DNA from: CAZJHD01 sp964545855
GTDB lineage: Bacteria; Planctomycetota; UBA1135; JACQFD01
Direction of reading: 5' to 3'
DNA: 64,000 nt
NCBI GenBank assembly: GCA_964545855.1
Contig: CAZJHD010000007.1
Location: 1 to 64,000 of the forward strand
Notes under the pieces: generated by a model
What the model was told of the DNA's origin: nothing
Databases searched by the model: none
The model's input: only the letters and a program-made list of their open reading frames with translations
Shown here: one piece after another, positions 1 through 8,590 of the stretch
Layout: each line of letters starts with the position of its first letter
Position numbering within the stretch: the first letter of the stretch is position 1
Made by a program: the position numbers and the translations under genes

Positions 1-3000
1 CGGACAGCGACGTCCGGTCGGCGACGGCCTCGCGCATGCGGCGGACGAGCGCGGCGCGGTCGGGCTCGAGGCTGGCGGGCCGGCCGACGGTGGCGACGCC
101 CGGCGCCGGCGGCTCGATGCGCGCGGCGTGCACGAGGTACGACGTGCTGGCGTCGCAGAAGCCGTCGGCGCCTCCGCCGGCCGTGACGATGGAGGGCACG
201 CCGCAGGACATCGCCTCGAGGACGGTCATGGGGAATCCCTCGGCGCGGAATGGATTCACGAGCACGTCGCACGCCGTGTAGAGCGACGCCAGCTCGCGCT
301 CCGAGAGATCGTCGACGAGATGCAGGATCGCGGGCGCTCCGGCGCGCGCGCGGCGCGCCTGCACGGCGAGACGGGCCGACTCGCGGTCCGCGTCGCTGCG
401 ATCCGAAGTCTTCAGGACGAGGAGGACGTCGTCGCGCGCGTCGAAGGCCTCGCTGTAGGCGTCGAGTACGAGGTCGAAGCCCTTGCTCCAGGACGTGTCG
501 CCGACGAAGAGGAATCGGAACCCGTGCTCGAAGGGGAGCGCGTAGGGCCGGACGTCGGGATGGAAGCGATCGACGTTCACGCCGCCGGGCACGATCGTCA
601 CGCGGTCCGCCGGAATGCCGGCGGCGAGGTAGGCCTCGCGGGAGGCCGCCGAGGGGCACCAGATCTCGTCGACGAAGTCGCGGCAGAGCCGCGCCCAGTC
701 GACCGGCAGGCTCCCGAGCCCCCAGGGCTGGAACCAGACCCAGCGACCTTCCATCGGCGGCGTCGTGCGCGGCGGTCGGCCATGGGAGACGATCACGTCG
801 ACGGAGCCGCCGAGGGGCGCGTGGTACCGCTCGGAGACGATGGTGCCGATGGCGGGATCGTCGGCGGGGGCCATGCGGTCCCGCTCGCTCGGCTGGCAGG
901 AGAGCTCGAAGCCGGGGTCGCGCGCCAGGCGCGCGGCGAGCTCGCGGTTGGTCGTCCCGAAGGAGGACTGCACGAAGAAGGGGCCTTCCCATCCGACGCG
1001 GACCACCGTCGCCGTGGACGGCCGCAGCGCCGTCGACGCGCCCGCGGGACGACGAGGCCGCGAGCGCAGATCGAGCCGCGGCGCGAGACGGCTGCCGGCG
1101 GAGCCGGCGAGCAGCGAGCGGATGCGCTCCGCCGCGCGCCGCGGAGACAGCTGCTCCAGCACGTCGGCGCGGGCGCGGGCTCCGAGGGCGAGTCCCGACT
1201 CGCGCTCCTCGAAGGCATGACGAAGCCGCAGTCGCAGGTGCTCCATGGAGGGTTCGGCCCACCGGTGGCCGCGGCAGTGCGGCAGCCGCGTGAGCGTCTC
1301 CTCGGGGATCTCCTCGACGCGCGCGTCGACGAGCCAGCTGTTCGATTCTCGCGCCCAGTCGAGGGGCGCTCCGAAGCGGGTGATCACCGTCGGCAGGCCG
1401 CTCGCCATCGCCTCCATGACCGCGCGGCCCGACCCGGCGCCGCGGAAGGGCAGGACGAAGGTGTCGAGGCTCGCGTGGAAGCGCCGAAGCTCCTCGGGCG
1501 AGAGGATCTCGGCGACGAACCGGATCGGCGGGACGCTCGCGAGGGAGCGGCCGACGCGGCGGCGGATGAGATCCTCCGTCTCCCGCCGGAGCTCCTCGGG
1601 GAGCCGGCGAGCCGAGGGCGACGTGTGGAGGACCAGCTCGACGGGATCGCTCCCGTGGAACTCGCGAGCGAAGGCCTCCACCAGCACGTCGAGGCCGCTC
1701 AGGGGACCGCCGTCGAGGACCGAGCCGAACCGGAAGATCCCGGGCCGGCGCTCCAGCAGCGGCGCCGCGTCGGGGGCTGCCATCGCGGGACGCACGGCCG
1801 GCAGGAGCACCACCAGCTTCTCCACGGGGACTCCCGCGCGCGCGAAGGACTCGACGTGGAACGTGGTCGGGACCCAGATCTCGTCGACTTCCTCGCAGCG
1901 GGACACCCAGCTCTCGGGGAGACGGTCGGTGTCGAAGTGCGTGCGGCCGACGGTGCGCTCCACGCCTTCGATGCGCTTGAAGTGGAGCGGGGGAGCGTGG
2001 ATGACGCCCACCGTCGGCGGCTCGATCGGCGTGAGCGCGAGGTTGCGCAGCGCCCGGTCGTGCATCTCGTCGAGCTCGCCGTCGGGGGAAGGCAGCCGGA
2101 TCTCCGCGACACGCACGGAGAGCCCCGCCTCCACGCAGGAGAAGACGAGGCTCCGCGCGTCCTCGGCGCTGCCGGTCGCCTCGAAGAAGGGCCCGACCCA
2201 GAGGAGCGACGGGAACTCGTCGGCGCTCGCCGACCGTCGCTGTGGTGTCACCGGCCGCGCGACGCGGCGCGCGAGGCGCTCGAAGCCGGCCTGCGTCGCC
2301 TCGCTGGCGAGGGGATCGGTCTCGCACTGGAGCGTGCCGTGACGCCGAATCACGGCCCGGTCGTCGAAGTGGCGCAGGGAGTCCAGGGCGACGCGCAGCG
2401 CGTGGCGCGCGGAATCGAAGGGGGCCGGCTCGCGCTCCGCCGGGAGCGGCACCTCGACGAGCCGCCGCCGGCGCAGGGGGAGCGCGGCGGCGACCCGCAG
2501 CCGCGTCTGCAGCGAGTGCAGGGATGCGGCGGAGCCGTCGTGCTCGACGAGCCCCATGGCGGCGATCCCCTCGCGCGACGCCGTGCGGAGTGCCGCCCGG
2601 AGGGCCCGCACTTCCGCGGGCGTGACGTCGTCGACGCGCACCAGGAGCACGGAGACTCCGGCGCGCGCGGCCGCCCGGAACGACGCGGCGTCCTGGGACG
2701 CGAGATCCGCGAGCCGCAGCGCCAAGGGGATCGGCGTGTCGAGGCGCGAGGCGACGCGTTCGAAGAAGGTCCGGTCCCAGCCATCGGCCGCGAGGAGAGG
2801 GTCGTCGCAGAGGAGGACCGAGCGGCCGAGGGGCCGTCGTGCGAGCGACTCCAGCTCGGAGACGACGCGCTCGACGCTCCGTCGGCCGGCAGGGCCGTGC
2901 GCACGCAGCGGCCAGGTGGGGGAGCTGCCGAGGGGAGCCGTCTCGGACCGCAGGAACGTCGGCAGCTCGGCGAGCTGCCACGCCGGGTCGGCGCGATCGT

Positions 3001-3487
3001 CGGCGGGCCGAACGGTCGTCGCGGGCCCACGCAGCGTCGCGCGCGTGACGACGGCTTCGTTCTCCGGGAGGAGCGCGCCGCGCGCGGCGGCCATCAGGAC
3101 GGCGGCCGACACGTCCTCGTCGGCCGATCCGTCGATGGCGACGATGTTCCTCGGAAGCGCCTCCGTCGGGATGCCGAGGGCGCGCGCGCCGGCACCTCCG
3201 ATCACGACGGGCACCGATGGACGGAGGCGTTCCAGGGCCCGCGCGATCTCGACGGCCGCGGAGACCGTGAGGAAGTCGGCGGCGATGCCGACGGCGTCGA
3301 AGCTCCGCGACGCGAGATGGGCCGCCACGTCGCCCGGGGCGCGCGAGGGATCGGGCGGGACGAGCTCGATCTCGGCGTCGGGACAGGCGCCGAGGATCTG
3401 CCCGCCGACGAGCAGCGGCCCGAGCGGCACGGCGTCGCGGAGCCGCGCCGCCGCCGGACCGTGCGGCAGGACGAAGGCGATCCTCAA
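1..3487 (-). CDS. Giant glycosyltransferase (two GT4 modules) with N-terminal degenerate B12-binding/radical-SAM-like domain, 3' end off window
   Basis: The frame is open from a TTG at 3487 to the window edge, at least 1162 residues. The TTG overlaps the stop of the upstream gene (TTGA). Residues 1 to about 110 look like a cobalamin-binding fold (VGIAADFL, then VVIGGAGA). Residues about 190-390 follow the order of a radical-SAM barrel (RRSVERVVSELESLAR, VLLCDDPLL), but no CxxxCxxC cluster motif is present. From about residue 427 there is a first GT4-type module (EAMASGLP near 692). From about 826 there is a second one (DVLVNPFRAEGFP, EAMSCGVPS). The gene follows another multidomain glycosyltransferase and the flagellar operon on the same strand. 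A role in glycosylating flagellin or a surface polymer is inference. Confidence 0.75.
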   Translation of the reverse strand, partial: MRIAFVLPHGPAAARLRDAVPLGPLLVGGQILGACPDAEIELVPPDPSRAPGDVAAHLASRSFDAVGIAADFLTVSAAVEIARALERLRPSVPVVIGGAGARALGIPTEALPRNIVAIDGSADEDVSAAVLMAAARGALLPENEAVVTRATLRGPATTVRPADDRADPAWQLAELPTFLRSETAPLGSSPTWPLRAHGPAGRRSVERVVSELESLARRPLGRSVLLCDDPLLAADGWDRTFFERVASRLDTPIPLALRLADLASQDAASFRAAARAGVSVLLVRVDDVTPAEVRALRAALRTASREGIAAMGLVEHDGSAASLHSLQTRLRVAAALPLRRRRLVEVPLPAEREPAPFDSARHALRVALDSLRHFDDRAVIRRHGTLQCETDPLASEATQAGFERLARRVARPVTPQRRSASADEFPSLLWVGPFFEATGSAEDARSLVFSCVEAGLSVRVAEIRLPSPDGELDEMHDRALRNLALTPIEPPTVGVIHAPPLHFKRIEGVERTVGRTHFDTDRLPESWVSRCEEVDEIWVPTTFHVESFARAGVPVEKLVVLLPAVRPAMAAPDAAPLLERRPGIFRFGSVLDGGPLSGLDVLVEAFAREFHGSDPVELVLHTSPSARRLPEELRRETEDLIRRRVGRSLASVPPIRFVAEILSPEELRRFHASLDTFVLPFRGAGSGRAVMEAMASGLPTVITRFGAPLDWARESNSWLVDARVEEIPEETLTRLPHCRGHRWAEPSMEHLRLRLRHAFEERESGLALGARARADVLEQLSPRRAAERIRSLLAGSAGSRLAPRLDLRSRPRRPAGASTALRPSTATVVRVGWEGPFFVQSSFGTTNRELAARLARDPGFELSCQPSERDRMAPADDPAIGTIVSERYHAPLGGSVDVIVSHGRPPRTTPPMEGRWVWFQPWGLGSLPVDWARLCRDFVDEIWCPSAASREAYLAAGIPADRVTIVPGGVNVDRFHPDVRPYALPFEHGFRFLFVGDTSWSKGFDLVLDAYSEAFDARDDVLLVLKTSDRSDADRESARLAVQARRARAGAPAILHLVDDLSERELASLYTACDVLVNPFRAEGFPMTVLEAMSCGVPSIVTAGGGADGFCDASTSYLVHAARIEPPAPGVATVGRPASLEPDRAALVRRMREAVADRTSLS

Positions 3488-6400
3488 GGGGCGACGACCG
3501 CGGCCGCGGGCCGAGCGCTGGTGGACGCGAAGGGCAGGAGGAGGTCGAGGGCCTCCTGCGCCCGTCCGAGCCGCTCGAGCGCGTCGGCCGCGCCCATGGC
3601 GGCCTCCACGTGGTCGGGCGAGGTCGTGAGGGCCGTGAGGAAGGAGTCCGCCGCTTCCTCGACGTTGCCGCTGCGCGCGAGCACGGTGCCGAGGGCCGTC
3701 GCCACATCCGCCTGGTCCGGGGCCATGCGGAGCGCCGTGCGCAGCCGCTTCGCCGCCTCGGCGTCGCGTCCCATGCGAGCGAGCAGGCAACCCGCGTGGA
3801 CGTGCGCCGCGGGATCGCGCGGAGCGATGCGCGCCGCCGCGAGCGCCGAGTCGAGGGCCGTCTCGGTCTCGCCGATGCCCTCGAAGAGGCCCGCCGCGAG
3901 GTCGTGCGCCGCGCGGCAGCTCGGCAGCTTCTCCAGGGCGTCCGTGAGCGCGTCCATCATCTTCTCGACGTCGCCCTGAGCGAGCGCCTCGACGGCGGCC
4001 GCGATCCACTCGACGACGCGCACCTCCTCGCGCCACTGGGGCGTCGACCTCGCGAAGGCGAGATCGAGCCGGCTCACGGGTGCGATGCGGTCGCCCATGG
4101 CGACCACCGTGCGCACGAGGTCGAGCACGAACGCCGGCGTCTCGAAGCCCTGCGCGAAAGCGATGGATCGGAGACGGCGCGTCCGCAGAGCCACGATCGC
4201 GCCGTTCCCATCGCGGGCGAGGGCGAGCGACGTGGCGGGATCCCGGTCGAAGGGATCGACGAGCTCGCGGAGCCATTGGCCCTGCGCCTCGAAGGAGCCC
4301 GAAGCGAAGACGAGGACGTCCGCCGTCGTGCGCTCCAGGACGCGCCCGAGCTGCGCCGCGAGACCGCCCTGCACGCGCGAGCCGTCGAGCTCGAGACGCT
4401 GCACGCCGGAGGGCAGCGCGGGGATCGAGGCGCCTCGCGGCGCCACGAGCACGACCGTCGGCTCGGTGGAGGGCGCCTCGGCGCCGAGCTGGCGCACGCG
4501 CTCGGCGCACCAGGCCTCGCGGAGTCCCGCGCCGAAGGCGAGCGCGAGCTCGCGCGCCTCCGTGCCGCGGCGCTCGCGGCCGGCGCCGTCGTCGGCGCAG
4601 CGCCGGAGGAGCAGCGCGGCCTCCTCCGGCCATGCTTCCGCGACGACGGGGGGCACGGCGAAGGTCTCCGCCGGGAAGGGCTGCACGCGCAGGCGCGCGG
4701 CGACGGGGTAGCCCGTGGCGGGAGTGATCGTCCCCGTCGGCTGGGAGGCCGCCACGGCGACGGCGGGACGCCCGCAGGCGGCCGCCTCCAGGACCGACCG
4801 CCCGGTGCTCGGACCGCGGGAGAGATCGAGGAGGACGTCGCACGCCTTGTAGAGCGACGCCTGCGCGGCGGTGCCGTCGGGGTCGGCGACGAAGACCATC
4901 TCGATGGGCCGCTCGAAGGTCGCGGCGAGACGCTCCAGGGAGGCGCGGGTCTCGCGGCTCGCCGCGCGCACGACGAGCGCCGCGTCTCGGATCTCCGCCT
5001 GGGCGAAGGCGCGGAGCGCGAGATCGCTGCCCCCCGAGAAGTCGGTGCGTGCATCCACCAGGACGCGGAACCGCGCGCGGGTCGGGAGGACGGCGGCGCG
5101 CACCTTCGGGTGGAAGGCCTTCCCGTCGACGGCGGGGGGCGCGCAGCGCACGCGCGCCGCGGGGATCCCGGCGGCGATCCAGCCGAGGGTCGAGAGCGGA
5201 GAGACGCACCACACTTCGCGCGCCGCGGCGGCGGTCTCGAGGTCGGCGCGGATCGGGGCCCAGGCGTTGCCGTCGTCGACGAGGACGGACTCGCCGAGCG
5301 GCCCGCGGAGACCCGCCAGGGGCCACGACGCAGGATGGGCGCCGGCCGGAGCGGTCTCGAGATCGACCGTCGTCGGCGCCGTCGACCAGCTCATCCGCTG
5401 CGCGACGGCGTCGAGGGAGTGATGCTCGGCGACCACGCGACGCGCCTCGACGGCGCGCGCGAGACGTCCGGCGCGGTCCTGGAACGCGGAGCGCAGGGCG
5501 GCGCGCACCGACTCGGGCGACGGGAGCGGGCGCAGCCCGCCGGCATCGTCGTGCGCCACGTCGTCGTCGCAGGGGTCGCAGGGAGCGAGTCCGAGCGGCT
5601 CCACGCAGTAGCCGACGCGGTCATGCACGAGCAGAGCCGCGATCCCGAAGCGCGTGGCCGCGACCGGCAGGCCGCAGGCCATGGCCTCGAGGAGCGCCAT
5701 GCCGCGGCGCTCGCCGCGGGAGGGCCGCAGGAAGAGGTCGAAGGTGGCGTAGTAGGCGGGCATCTCCGCGCGCGGCTTCGCCGGGACGATGGAGATGGCG
5801 AAGCGCGAGGGGTCGGCGCGGAGCTCGCCGACGACGGCGAGCAGGACGGTCCGCGGCTCCACGTCCGGGCCGCAGAGGATCTCCAGCGTCGCCCGCGGAT
5901 CGGAGCCGAGCTCGTCCGCGAAGGCGCGCGCCGCGCACACGACCTCGGGCAGGCGCCGCGGGTTCGACGCCATCGCGAGGACCCGGAACGTGCTGGTGCC
6001 CTTGAGGCGCGGTCGGAATCGCTGCGTGTCCACGGCGTCGGGCACGATCCGGATGCGCGAGCGCTCGAGACCACTGCGGAAGAGGCAGGCCGCGTGCCAC
6101 GACGACGGCACCCACACCTCGTCGAGCGTGGAGAGCGTCTCGACGTGCTCCGCCGAGAATCGGTCGGTTCGCGTCGCCACGGTCGCGGCCGCCGCCGCGC
6201 GGTCCGGCTCGCGCAGCGCGGCGGATCCGGAGTCGACGGCCTGCGCGTCGTGCCCATGGTCGCGCACGAAGGCGACGACGATCGGGCTCGAGGCGCGGGG
6301 GTCCTTCCGCATCGCCAGGGCCGCCGTGAATCCCTCGTCGGCCGCTCGCTCGCCGGGCGTGCGGTCGCCCGATCCCTGGATCTCGCGCGCCTCGAAGGGG

Positions 6401-6894
6401 ATCGACGCCACCGCGGTCTCGTCGCCGAGCGCCAGCAGCGCGCTGGCGGCGCCGGCGGCCGGCCGCGCGAGGGCCGCGAAGCGCTCCGGGAGATCGCCCG
6501 CGGAGTCCTCCGGGACGATCACGCAGCGCGCCGCCTCCATCGCCTCCTCGAGGACGAGCGTTCGCTCGCCGCCCTCGGGGAGCGAGAGCACGAGCGCCAC
6601 GTCGGCCCGGGACGGGAGGAACGCGCGCGCCGACTCGAGGGGACCCCGGAGGAACACGGCGCCGCCGCCGCGCTCCGCGTTGCGGGCCGACGCGGCTTCG
6701 ACGAGGGCCGGATCCGGATCGGAGCCGATCACGGCCGCGCCTCGTCGCGAGATCTCCACCGGGATCTCGGGGTCGGCGAGTCCGGAGACGAGGATCGAGC
6801 CGCCGTGCCACGAGGCGAGGGCGGCCTCGATCCAGGACCGTTGGAGCGCGGGGGCGGGGATCGAGTCGGAGGTGGAGTTCGCGGACACGGGCAT
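3484..6894 (-). CDS. Multidomain glycosyltransferase: methyltransferase-like domain, two GT4 modules, C-terminal TPRs
   Basis: This 1136-residue protein starts at ATG 6894. Residues about 30-180 resemble a SAM-dependent methyltransferase core (ILVSGLADPE, VIGSDPDPAL). A GT4-like module follows at about 260-480 (FRVLAMASNPRR, EAMACGLPVAATRFG). A second sits at about 530-780 (FRVLVDARTD, EAAACGRPAVAVA). A segment at about 800-930 looks like part of a family 2 fold, and TPR-like helices fill about 960-1120. The gene overlaps the next glycosyltransferase by 4 bp and lies downstream of the flagellar genes on the same strand. Flagellin or surface-glycan synthesis is a plausible role, but substrate and sugar cannot be read from sequence. 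The methyltransferase assignment is the weakest part. Confidence 0.75.
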   Translation of the reverse strand: MPVSANSTSDSIPAPALQRSWIEAALASWHGGSILVSGLADPEIPVEISRRGAAVIGSDPDPALVEAASARNAERGGGAVFLRGPLESARAFLPSRADVALVLSLPEGGERTLVLEEAMEAARCVIVPEDSAGDLPERFAALARPAAGAASALLALGDETAVASIPFEAREIQGSGDRTPGERAADEGFTAALAMRKDPRASSPIVVAFVRDHGHDAQAVDSGSAALREPDRAAAAATVATRTDRFSAEHVETLSTLDEVWVPSSWHAACLFRSGLERSRIRIVPDAVDTQRFRPRLKGTSTFRVLAMASNPRRLPEVVCAARAFADELGSDPRATLEILCGPDVEPRTVLLAVVGELRADPSRFAISIVPAKPRAEMPAYYATFDLFLRPSRGERRGMALLEAMACGLPVAATRFGIAALLVHDRVGYCVEPLGLAPCDPCDDDVAHDDAGGLRPLPSPESVRAALRSAFQDRAGRLARAVEARRVVAEHHSLDAVAQRMSWSTAPTTVDLETAPAGAHPASWPLAGLRGPLGESVLVDDGNAWAPIRADLETAAAAREVWCVSPLSTLGWIAAGIPAARVRCAPPAVDGKAFHPKVRAAVLPTRARFRVLVDARTDFSGGSDLALRAFAQAEIRDAALVVRAASRETRASLERLAATFERPIEMVFVADPDGTAAQASLYKACDVLLDLSRGPSTGRSVLEAAACGRPAVAVAASQPTGTITPATGYPVAARLRVQPFPAETFAVPPVVAEAWPEEAALLLRRCADDGAGRERRGTEARELALAFGAGLREAWCAERVRQLGAEAPSTEPTVVLVAPRGASIPALPSGVQRLELDGSRVQGGLAAQLGRVLERTTADVLVFASGSFEAQGQWLRELVDPFDRDPATSLALARDGNGAIVALRTRRLRSIAFAQGFETPAFVLDLVRTVVAMGDRIAPVSRLDLAFARSTPQWREEVRVVEWIAAAVEALAQGDVEKMMDALTDALEKLPSCRAAHDLAAGLFEGIGETETALDSALAAARIAPRDPAAHVHAGCLLARMGRDAEAAKRLRTALRMAPDQADVATALGTVLARSGNVEEAADSFLTALTTSPDHVEAAMGAADALERLGRAQEALDLLLPFASTSARPAAAVVAP

Positions 6895-6896
6895 TC

Positions 6897-7844
6897 CTAT
6901 GCCAGGACGAGGTCGGGAGGAGTTCGGGGAGTCCGTCCGGCGAGCCGGTCGAACCAGCGCGTCGCGGCGTCGAGGGCGCTCGCGGCGACGGGGAAGGGGA
7001 GGAGCGCGCTCGAGCGCGATCCGTCGAGGAAGGACGCGCGCGCGGCGGCGGCTCGCTCGGCGACGCGGCCCGGCGCGAAGTGCTCGAGGATCTCGCCGAG
7101 CGCGATGCGGCCCGGCTCGCCCGTCGACACGTGGAGGACGTGTCCGGACAACGTGAAGGCGCGTCGCGCCGCGCGAGCGACGGCGCGTGCGAGCCCGTCA
7201 CCGTCGACGACGTCGACCGTCGTCGCGAGTCCGACGGCCGGCAGGCGCGCCGCCTCGCCGGCGCACGCGAGGAGCGTCCGCGACGCGAGATCGATCGGAT
7301 CGACCCGCAGCCGCGCCGGATCCAGCAGCTCGGGCGCGCGGAGGACGACGCACCATTCGTCGCGCATGGCGGTCGCGAGGCGCAGCGATCGGTCGGGCTC
7401 GGCGAGCGCGCGCACCGTGCGCGTCTCGGGGATCCCGCTGGGCAGGTCGCGCAGGGCGCTCCGCCCGTCGCGCACGACGACGGGCTCGTCCTCGACGCCG
7501 GCGCCCGGGGCGAGGGCCGTGAGCCGGACGATCGCCGGATGACGCTCTGCCTCCATGGCGGCATCGGCGACGGCGAGGGAGAGCTCCACGTCGAACTCCT
7601 CGTCGATCGGATCGCCGGTGACGATCGCGGCGTCGATCGAGCCCATCACCTCGCGCAGGGCGCGGCCGGGCCGGCAGGGATCGAGGGTCACCGCCGGGCG
7701 GCGCTTCCAGGCGGCGCGCGCGCGCGCCGCGTCCTCCCCGAGGTCGAAGCGGTCGGCCAGCACGACGGCGTGGCCGTGGCGCATCAAGGCCGATCCCAGC
7801 GCCACGCCGCATCGCGCGGCGGGCCCAGCGACGAGGAATCTCAT
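6897..7844 (-). CDS. NAD(P)-binding Rossmann-fold protein, atypical SDR/epimerase-like
   Basis: Start taken at ATG 7844, giving 315 residues that begin MRFLVAGPAARCGVALGSAL, a Rossmann beta-alpha-beta with a relaxed glycine motif. An acidic DRFD follows at the end of strand 2. The middle (RLTALAPGAGVEDEP) and the end (STGEPGRIALGEILEHF) resemble NAD-dependent epimerase/dehydratase proteins acting on nucleotide sugars. No clear YxxxK catalytic pair was seen, so the activity is uncertain. A longer frame reaches 8150 but would run through the divergent gene at 8041, so it was not chosen. The stop lies 2 bp before the glycosyltransferase start. This suggests one operon and a role in preparing or modifying a sugar donor (inference). 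Confidence 0.65.
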   Translation of the reverse strand: MRFLVAGPAARCGVALGSALMRHGHAVVLADRFDLGEDAARARAAWKRRPAVTLDPCRPGRALREVMGSIDAAIVTGDPIDEEFDVELSLAVADAAMEAERHPAIVRLTALAPGAGVEDEPVVVRDGRSALRDLPSGIPETRTVRALAEPDRSLRLATAMRDEWCVVLRAPELLDPARLRVDPIDLASRTLLACAGEAARLPAVGLATTVDVVDGDGLARAVARAARRAFTLSGHVLHVSTGEPGRIALGEILEHFAPGRVAERAAAARASFLDGSRSSALLPFPVAASALDAATRWFDRLAGRTPRTPPDLVLA

Positions 7845-7865
7845 GGGGAACGCTCGGAGCAGAGG

Positions 7866-7913
7866 ATCCGAAGTCGCCGGAGCGGGGAGCTCCGGCGCTC
7901 CTCCGTTTCGGAT
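7866..7913. promoter_or_regulatory. Nested inverted repeat in divergent intergenic region
   Basis: Outer arms ATCCGAA (7866-7872) and TTCGGAT (7907-7913) flank a perfect 9-bp stem, CGCCGGAGC (7875-7883) with GCTCCGGCG (7889-7897), and a 5-nt loop. It lies between the divergent dehydrogenase (start 7844) and the AhpD-like gene (start 8041). It could be an operator, an attenuator or a transcript-end structure. There is no T-tract on either side, so a standard intrinsic terminator is unlikely. Confidence 0.4.
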
Positions 7914-8040
7914 GGAAAACCTTTCGGACTGAAGCGGATCCACGAACGGCCGCATTCCGCGCCGTCGCGCGGGGCTCCCGGCGCGCCGACTCCGGGGGCC
8001 CGGCGTTGCGGGACCGGTGGCCGCGCGCTCCACTGCGCCC

Positions 8041-8568
8041 ATGACGCCCCGACTCCGACCGCTCGACCCCTCCGAGGTGTCGCCGAAGGCGCGCGCCCTC
8101 TTCGACGCGTTCCTGCGCGAGCGCGGCAACGTGCCGAACATGTTCCGCACGCTCGCCCACGTGCCGGCGCTCCTCGAGACCGCCTTCGCGCACTTCCGCG
8201 CCGTGATGGCGCCGGGAGCCGTCCCCGTGAGGACGAAGGAGCTGGTGGCGCTCCGCGTCTCCTTCGCGAACTCCTGCGACTACTGACTGGCGTCCCACGG
8301 GACGATCGCCCGGAAGCTCGGCGTGACCGAGCCGCAGATGGAGGCCCTCGCGCGCGGCGACGACGCGCCCTTCGATCTCTCCGAGCGCGCGGCGCTGCGG
8401 CTCGCGGACGCCATGGCGGGCGACGCGCGCTCGATCCCGGACGCGGTGATCGAGGACGTGCGTGCGGCCTTCGGCGACGCCGGGCTGCTGGAGGTGGTCG
8501 CCGTGTGCGGGCTCTTCCACTCCTTCAACCGCATCAACAACGCGCTCGCCGTGGAGGTCACCCGCTGA
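8041..8568 (+). CDS. AhpD-like/carboxymuconolactone decarboxylase family selenoprotein (in-frame UGA at 8284-8286 read as selenocysteine)
   Basis: From ATG 8041 the frame reads 175 residues if the TGA at 8284-8286 is decoded. That codon replaces the second cysteine of the family redox motif. The sequence reads ELVALRVSFANSCDY, then UGA, then LASHG, so Cys79-x-x-Sec82 with the conserved His four residues on. After the TGA the same frame keeps typical family sequence (LSERAALRLADAM, AVCGLFHSFNRINNALAV) to a TGA stop at 8566. AhpD-type proteins reduce peroxiredoxin-like partners through this motif. AhpD-like selenoproteins with Sec in this place have been reported from metagenomes. A possible bacterial SECIS hairpin follows directly. 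The alternatives are a sequencing error in a TGC codon or a nonsense mutation. GTG 8017 is an alternative start. Confidence 0.8.
8287..8313 (+). promoter_or_regulatory. Candidate bacterial SECIS element
   Basis: Just after the UGA the mRNA can fold in two ways. In one, CGTCC (8291-8295) pairs with GGACG (8300-8304) around the loop CACG, extended by G-C and G-U pairs with one bulged A. In the other, CGGG (8298-8301) pairs with CCCG (8309-8312) around a 7-nt loop, which puts the loop about 16 nt from the UGA. Bacterial SECIS elements are hairpins in this position with a G in the apical loop. The fold was judged by eye only. Confidence 0.45.
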
Positions 8569-8590
8569 GGGCGCCGGGGACGCGCCGCCC

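Noticed and set aside
128..3979. Very long plus-strand open frame of 1283 codons
   Set aside because: It is Arg/Glu/Gly-rich and antisense to the glycosyltransferase genes, with no family words. It is a by-product of the high GC content.
7845..8150. Upstream extension of the dehydrogenase to 8150
   Set aside because: It would overlap the divergent selenoprotein gene, and the extra residues have no Rossmann features. The conserved fold begins at ATG 7844.
8017..8286. AhpD-like gene as a truncated pseudogene ending at the TGA
   Set aside because: The frame continues with conserved family sequence, and the TGA is exactly at the catalytic Cys position. Selenocysteine is the better reading.
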